A DNA stretch of 64,000 nt from Hansfordia pulvinata (lineage: Eukaryota > Ascomycota > Sordariomycetes > Xylariales), in assembly GCA_006538405.1 (NCBI GenBank), contig BJKQ01000002.1, positions 3,844,001-3,908,000 on the forward strand. Direction: 5' to 3'. Every line of letters begins with the position of its first letter. Positions within the stretch are counted from its first letter, which is position 1. The translations under genes and the position numbers were made by a program. The notes beneath the pieces were generated by a model. The model was not told the DNA's origin, did no database searches, and saw only the letters and a list, made by a program, of their open reading frames with translations. Of this stretch, positions 58,653 through 64,000 are shown piece after piece.

Positions 58653-59852
58653 TCAAGTCGTGTCCATCTGGTCGCCGCTCCCCGCCGGCGCGTCCACCGT
58701 GATGTGCGGCGTCCCGCGGCCCTCGGGCGTCCCCGTGTCCTCCTCGCCCATCGGCTCGTCTGCCGTCGTGACCGTCGTCGTCGCCTGCGTGCTCTCCCCC
58801 ATGTCCACGTCCTCGCCCTCCTCGGGTCCGTCATCCTTGGGCTGCTGGCTGCCCGACCGGGCGCTGGGCGCCTGGCTCCCCGCCCTGGAGAAGCTGCCGC
58901 TCGGCTCCGGGCGCGGCTTGAGCCCGTCGGCACCGGGCGCGGGGCTCTCGGGGCGCGGCGTCCGCTCGTCTCTGCTGCTGCTGCCCGGCCGGGGCGTCGA
59001 TGCCCCCTCGGGCCTGATGGCGCCGGACAGGCCGCCGCCGCCGCCGTCGTGGCGCGGAGTGGCGTTGCCGCTGGCGCTCGTCTTGCCCGGCGTGTCGGCG
59101 CGAGCGCCGGCGCCGGCGGGGCCGCCGGGCTCGCCGCCGTCCTCGGCGTCCGAGTCCATGCCCTCGCGGCGCTCGACCTCCTCCTTCTCGTCGCGAATGA
59201 GGGCGCGCAGGCGCTTGCCCTCGTCGACGAGGCGCTCGAACTGCTCGCGGCGCTCGCGCCAGGTCTCGCCGTACGTCTCGCTCTCGCGCTGGTGCTCCTC
59301 GCACTCCTCGGCCAGCTTGGCCAGGTTGACGTGCTGCTCGGCGCGGGTGCGCAGCATGCGGTTGCCGGTGATGCGGTCGGCGAGCTCGTCGAACTTCTTG
59401 CGCTGGGCGAGGGTGGCGCGGGCCTCGTCGAGGCGGGCGCGCAGGGCGGCGTTGGCGTCGCGCACGCTGTCCATGTCGCCGAGGATGCGCAGGCGGTCGG
59501 AGGCGTAGCGGTCGCGCTCGGCGGCGTTGGCGGTGGCGAGGAACTGCAGGCGCGCTATGGCGGAGCCGAAGGCGGCGAAGTCGAGGGTGATGTCCTCCTT
59601 GAGAGCGGCGATGGCCTCGGGGGTGAGGGCGGCGGCGGCGGCGGCGGACTCGTCGGCGTCGGCGTCGGCGTCCGCGGGGCCGTCGGGGGGAGGGGAGGGC
59701 AGCTTCATGCCGGCGGGGTTGGTGAAGGCATCGGGGGCGACGAGGCGCTTGGTGAGGCGCTTGAAGGGCTTCTCCTCGACGTTGAGCAGGCGGGTCTTGT
59801 GCAGCTCGCCCTCCTCGCGCTCGTCGAGCAGGCCAAAGGACTGCGAAGCCAT
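58653..59852 (-). CDS. THOC7: THO complex subunit 7 (THOC7/Mft1-like)
   Basis: Subunit of the THO/TREX complex that couples transcription to mRNA export in the nucleus. Intronless, 399 aa. The N-terminus MASQSFGLLDEREEGELHKT and RLLNVEEKPFKRLTKRLV is the family signature. A coiled-coil domain follows, from ALKEDITLDFAAFGSAIARL through KKFDELADRITGNRMLRTR to WRERREQFERLVDEGKRLRA. The C-terminal 150 residues are Gly/Pro/Ser/Asp-rich and disordered. The start ATG 59852 precedes the family start; an upstream frame to 60092 gives unrelated Ser/Pro-rich sequence. Confidence 0.88.
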   Translation of the reverse strand: MASQSFGLLDEREEGELHKTRLLNVEEKPFKRLTKRLVAPDAFTNPAGMKLPSPPPDGPADADADADESAAAAAALTPEAIAALKEDITLDFAAFGSAIARLQFLATANAAERDRYASDRLRILGDMDSVRDANAALRARLDEARATLAQRKKFDELADRITGNRMLRTRAEQHVNLAKLAEECEEHQRESETYGETWRERREQFERLVDEGKRLRALIRDEKEEVERREGMDSDAEDGGEPGGPAGAGARADTPGKTSASGNATPRHDGGGGGLSGAIRPEGASTPRPGSSSRDERTPRPESPAPGADGLKPRPEPSGSFSRAGSQAPSARSGSQQPKDDGPEEGEDVDMGESTQATTTVTTADEPMGEEDTGTPEGRGTPHITVDAPAGSGDQMDTT

Positions 59853-61924
59853 GGCCGCGTGGGGGCGCAGTGACGGCGGGTGTTTGTCTCTCGAGGGTGC
59901 GGGAGAAGGAGTGATGACCGGGCCGGAGAGGGTTCTGATACGTTGGAGTGATGAAAGGGGGCTGATTGATGGGTGCGTAGCTGTGTCAAGTCGACGCCGA
60001 CGCGATGAAGCCTGGACCGTGACGTGCAATCGATAACGGACGAGCTGGAAGGTGGTGGTACTCGTAGGCGCGGCTAATTTGTGGGGATTCAATGGCAGTC
60101 ACCGACGAGGTACGGAGTGCTCCGTACGCGCACTATTTTAGGCACTCAAGTCTTCCAATTTCAGTACTCCGTCATGGGTGCAGGCAATTGGCCATTGCAT
60201 CGTACTGCTTGTGCCCCCGCAACAAGGTGCAACCGTCCAAATCCGGGCGTCTCGGCAACGGGTCTTTACCTTTACCTTACTCGTAGGTGCCCGTGGTGCC
60301 TTATTCACTTAAGGCAGTCAGGTCGGGTCCATGGGAATCGTCAAATCCGACGTGCCGAAGTCTGCCAAGTGTAAAGACAGACAGAGAGCTTCAGACTTCA
60401 GTTGCTGACCCAATCAACTCATCAAGGTACCTAAAGTGTAGGGGGTCCGTGACTTCCTTGGACCTCAGCCGCCACACTCCCATCCGATATCTTCAGCTCA
60501 TTTCGCAAAGGATGAAAGGCTCTTGGAACTCATCATTTGGGGCTCGGCTGTCTCTGTCATCCATGTACATACTCTCATCCATGGATGTACATACATAGCT
60601 AGGTGCATGTATGCGAGCCCGGTTGCACTTTGCGACTGAAAGTGCCTCCCTGGTCCATCTATACTTGGCATCGAATTCCGTGTCGAGGTAAGCCTCGCCG
60701 ACTCCTACTATTGGCGCGCAGCCTCGGGACTCGTTGGAAAACAAGTTGGTCAATCTAATACCACCCACCCTCGGGCAATAAACAGACGGATCCCACTGGA
60801 TGTGGCCCGTCTCACGACAAGCAGCCAGGTACTCCAATCTGACCTCGGATCCTTTCCGAGCGTTGCAGGCTCAACAATGCACTCGATCTACTGCAAGACT
60901 TGGTCCCCGATCCTCCTGCGGTCGAGACCACGGGTAACAAGCACCACGAAGAAACCAAGGTCGGGGGGTCGGATGGCCGATTAGCCGTCTCTGCTAATAG
61001 AGTCGAGGACTTGCAACTTTGTGGCAATACCTACTCGTACGCGCAGGGTCGGCCCGCCACGATGTGATCCATTGGAGTCGTCACCACACGGGCTACCTCT
61101 TACCTACACCTTAGGTAATACCTAAGGTACTATGTACCTAACATACCTGTACTCGACCTACCCAGTCAAGCAGGTGCACCCCGGAACGACTGCTACACGA
61201 TGGGCAAGTTAGGTAGGCACCTGCTCAACTCATAGGTTTTGGAAGGTACGGACATTCCCGCATCCAATGCCACTCGCAAGAGAGCGCCCTATCGGTGCGT
61301 GCAGGCTAATTCAACGCGGATACAACCGCGGATTGGATGTCTCGTCGTCACCTTCTTAGCTGGTGCCAAGAGCGACGCCCCGGCTCCTTCTCCTCCCCAA
61401 GTGTACGAGGACTGGAGAACTCACCTACTCGCACTCGTGCGCACAAGACAGGGATCATATTATAGCCACCACACAGCATCCTCCTCGATCCCTCGCAAGA
61501 ACATGCACTCATTCAGGTCCGGATTGATCAGCCAGGCAAACAAAGGGCTTGGCGGTGCCTGTCGCGGTCACTTGCTCGCTCCGAGACACGATCCCGTCAT
61601 CACCCCCCGGTCTCGTCATGGTCGTTGCTTCTCTGAGCCGCCGCGACCGATCCGAGTTAGCCGTCTTGCGGTCTCACGGCCGGCCCGAGCATGCATGGGA
61701 TACCTCACATATATTCCCCCTGCCTCCCCGCAGCAGTGGTCGAAACATCCAGAGAACCCGGAGCCAAGCATTCGCTGCTGAAGAGGCCTGACTGGTTGGG
61801 CCATCCACTCATTCACACCACTCTTTTTCGAATGCTCCAGGGCCGCCATCTTTTTCAACTCGGACGCCCCCTCCGATCATCACACACACACACTCTCTCT
61901 CTACCAGATAAAATCAAAGACGGA
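59853..61924. other. Spacer rich in TACCTA/TAGGTA words
   Basis: No gene is supported. A perfect 9-bp inverted repeat with 3-nt centre lies at 61108-61128, and a nested CATCCATGGATG palindrome near 60577-60590. The last 100 bp form the leader of the next gene. Confidence 0.5.
61108..61128. repeat. Perfect inverted repeat, 9-bp arms, 3-nt loop
   Basis: ACCTTAGGT at 61108-61116 pairs with ACCTAAGGT at 61120-61128 around AAT. Confidence 0.85.
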
Positions 61925-63606
61925 ATGGCCTCGCTTCGAGCCGTGGCGGCGGCCATGGTGGCCCTGGTAAGCCATCATCACAGAAGTCAGCATGACTGAC
62001 TCAGACTGTCTTTGAAACTAACACGTACAGCTATCCCTGACAGCCGATTGTGCGCCCCAGCTGGGAAGGCGCGACAGCGGCGACGTGGGCAGCATATCCA
62101 CCTGCTACGACGACCCCCGGTACTGGATGGCCGGAGACATCACCGACGTGGGCTCCGAGAAACGAAACGGCTTCGCCCAGGCGGTCGAGGCCTTTTGCAA
62201 GGCGGCGGATCAACAGACCGTGGGCATGGACAGCTATTACTCGTTCGCCACGGAGACCTGGCTGAGCTTCGGCAAAGACCCCAAGGTCTACGGAATCATC
62301 GGCTACGTATACTGTAAGAGAAGAGCCACCATAGGGGTCAACTCGACCCGCGGGCGTCTCGTCGCAGCTGCTAATGACCGTCTCGAAAATCCACAGTCGA
62401 AATCCACAACACCAGGGGCGACGATCACCTAGTGAAGTGTAAGTCGAACCCCTTGACCGACCGCGGCGCAGACCGCTTTCATTTCTTCGCCCGCAATAAC
62501 GCTAATGCTTGATGCCTACCACCCAGACGACGCTTGCAAGACCTACCTGATGGCACTGGTGGAGAAAGACGGGAAGTGCAGCGGGGGGGACAACAGCGAT
62601 ACACTGGGCGGCACGTTCCAGGTCAAGGGCGGCAGCCTGTCGTACCACGCGAAGCCGAGCAAGACGCCACCAGCGGCGGATGGGCTCAACAAGGCGTACA
62701 CGGGCGGCGTGCTGGATCCGCAGAAACCGAACAAGGGCGGCGCGGCGCCGCTGAGCCCATGGCCGTACGACACGCTGTCGATCGTCAAGCCGTCGGCGTG
62801 CCACAGCCACAACGACTACGACCAGGAGGTGCCGCTGTTCAGCGCGCTGAGCGCGGGCTGCGCGGGCATCGAGGCCGACGTCTGGCTGTCCGGGGGCGAT
62901 GTCATTCTGGGCCACAAGAAGGGCACCGCGGGGCGCACGCTGACGGCGCAGTACGTACAGCCGCTGGCCGACATCATCGAGCACAACGGCGGCGGCGGCG
63001 TCTACCAAGCCAACCAGGACCAGGGCGTCACGCTGCTGATCGACTTCAAGACCAAGGACGACAACGGCGAGACACTCGAGGCCGTCCGCAAGGCCCTTGA
63101 CCCGCTGCGCAAGAAGGGCTACCTCTCGAGCTCCAAGGACGGCAGCTTCAAGCAAGGGCCCATCACCGTCGTCGCCTCGGGCAACGCAAACTTTGACAAG
63201 ATCCGCGATGACCAGGCCAACCCGGACAAGGACATCTTCATGGATGCCAGCGTCAAGAAGCTGACCGACGACTACACCGACACCAACTCGTACTACGCCT
63301 CGGCCAAGCTGTCCGACGCCGGCGGCATGAACGAGGACAAGATCAAGGGTCAGACCGATGCCGCCCACCAGAAGAAGCTGCTGGTCCGTTACTGTAAGTA
63401 GTGGATAGGAGCGGAGAAGAAGCCCCCTCCCCGAAACCCCCCGGCCTACGACTGCGCGCACGATACGAGATCTTGGAATCTTAAGCTAACCCTACTTCCT
63501 TCCAGGGGAAGTCAACGAGAGCGACTGGGAGAAGCTCGCGTCGTGGGGCGTGGACCGGCTCAACGCCGACGACCTCCCAAACACCGCCCGCCTCCCGCGC
63601 CTGTAG
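61925..63606 (+). CDS. Secreted PLC-like phosphodiesterase of AIM6 type with an extra N-terminal domain
   Basis: Five exons: 61925-61966, 62031-62313, 62397-62438, 62527-63393 and 63506-63606, all GT..AG. The first exon encodes the start of the signal peptide MASLRAVAAAMVAL, continued by LSLTADCAPQ. About 175 residues of a cysteine-containing domain follow (TCYDDPRYWMAGDITDVGSE, then YDACKTYLMALVEKDGKCSG and a GGTFQV...YHAKP tail). The second domain is the AIM6/GDPD-like barrel: KPSACHSHNDYDQEVPLFSA with the first catalytic His, GCAGIEADVWLSGGD with the Glu-x-Asp pair, and VILGHKKG with the second His. DPL and LLIDFKTKDDNGET follow, and it ends EVNESDWEKLASWGVDRLNA. A TIM-barrel phosphodiesterase activity is likely; the substrate is unknown. 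The domain pairing is unusual for AIM6. Confidence 0.86.
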
Positions 63607-64000
63607 GCAAGGCAGAACCCCGGTCGGTTTGATCTGGAGAGGGCGCTATCTTTCATTCTGTGTAATCCTGTCTGTATACCCCTAACGGGAGCGCATCCGA
63701 TGGCTGGTGAGATGGAGAGACTGGCCTCTGTGTCGCGAGTTGCCTCTTTGCTCTTGCCGTCCATGCGCTTTCGTTCTTGGTGTAATTTAGCATATTTCTT
63801 GTACCGTTCAATTTCGCGCTGTTCCATACACACCAAGGTTTCGTATGGAACACGGTCTCGATGTCCTTTGCTTTTTTTTGCAACTGCTGGCAGCCTCGCA
63901 TATTCCTGTCTCGAGAAACCTTTGTGTAAATAAATCATCTGCCATTCATCATCATGTGCCAGCTTCGGCGTGAACCTCACACCCTCTCTCCATCACCAGC
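63607..64000 (+). other. 3' region of the AIM6-like gene
   Basis: No further gene. An A-rich AAATAAAT at 63928-63935, about 320 bp after the stop, could be the polyadenylation signal. Confidence 0.4.

Noticed and set aside
58620..59873. 417-codon plus-strand frame opposite THOC7
   Set aside because: Antisense shadow: Leu/Val/Ala/Gly/Arg-rich complement of the coiled-coil gene.

Overview
The window is nuclear DNA of a filamentous ascomycete (Pezizomycotina, most likely a Sordariomycete). The genes are protein-coding, lie on both strands, and carry short spliceosomal introns, mostly 50-190 bp, with GT..AG ends and CTAAY/CTGAC-like branch points. Coding DNA is GC-rich. Proteins carry long Gln, Asp, Glu, Gly, Ser and His/Gln runs, and spacers hold pyrimidine-rich leaders, C/G homopolymers and many TACCTA/TAGGTA words. 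I found 22 genes by reading splice sites and protein families directly, and no tRNA, rRNA, CRISPR array or transposase.

Layout, left to right. 1-11 kb: the 3' part of a hexokinase (+), the type IV arginine methyltransferase RMT2 (-), the polyphosphate polymerase VTC4 (+) and cystathionine gamma-synthase (+). 12-19 kb: a low-complexity protein with a duplicated His/Cys motif (+), the 49-kDa complex I subunit (-) and a GNAT-like acetyltransferase (-). 19.3-24.6 kb is a gene-poor spacer. 24-36 kb: the COPII cargo receptor ERV29/SURF4 (+), then a minus-strand run of a Zn2Cys6 regulator, a large unknown protein, the tiny three-exon SDHAF1 and a secreted unknown protein. 39-54 kb: a DHA1-type MFS transporter (+), a PAP2 lipid phosphatase (+), two small or secreted unknown proteins, a one-helix micro-ORF and a five-exon sugar porter (-). 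56-64 kb: the tiny three-exon COX17 (-) divergent from tubulin cofactor A (+), THOC7 (-) and a secreted PLC-like phosphodiesterase of AIM6 type with an extra N-terminal domain (+).

This is a housekeeping-rich segment and not a secondary-metabolite cluster or mobile island. Three genes serve the respiratory chain (complex I 49 kDa, SDHAF1 for complex II, COX17 for complex IV). Others serve carbon, phosphate and sulfur metabolism (hexokinase, VTC4, cystathionine gamma-synthase, sugar porter, lipid phosphatase), secretion (ERV29), the cytoskeleton (cofactor A) and mRNA export (THOC7).

The strongest unexplained signal is a set of one-base reading-frame breaks in otherwise well-preserved genes: VTC4, nuo-49, the GNAT-like gene, the Zn2Cys6 gene, the secreted protein at 35-36 kb, the 31-34 kb unknown protein and the 12.5 kb protein. 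Several fall in C/G runs and most look like a missing base, so uncorrected assembly indels are the leading explanation. The most novel-looking protein feature is a twice-repeated H-x3-H-x4-C-x-C motif in the 12.5 kb protein. The most unusual DNA feature is a palindrome, CGAGTACTCG, found at least five times in the spacers.
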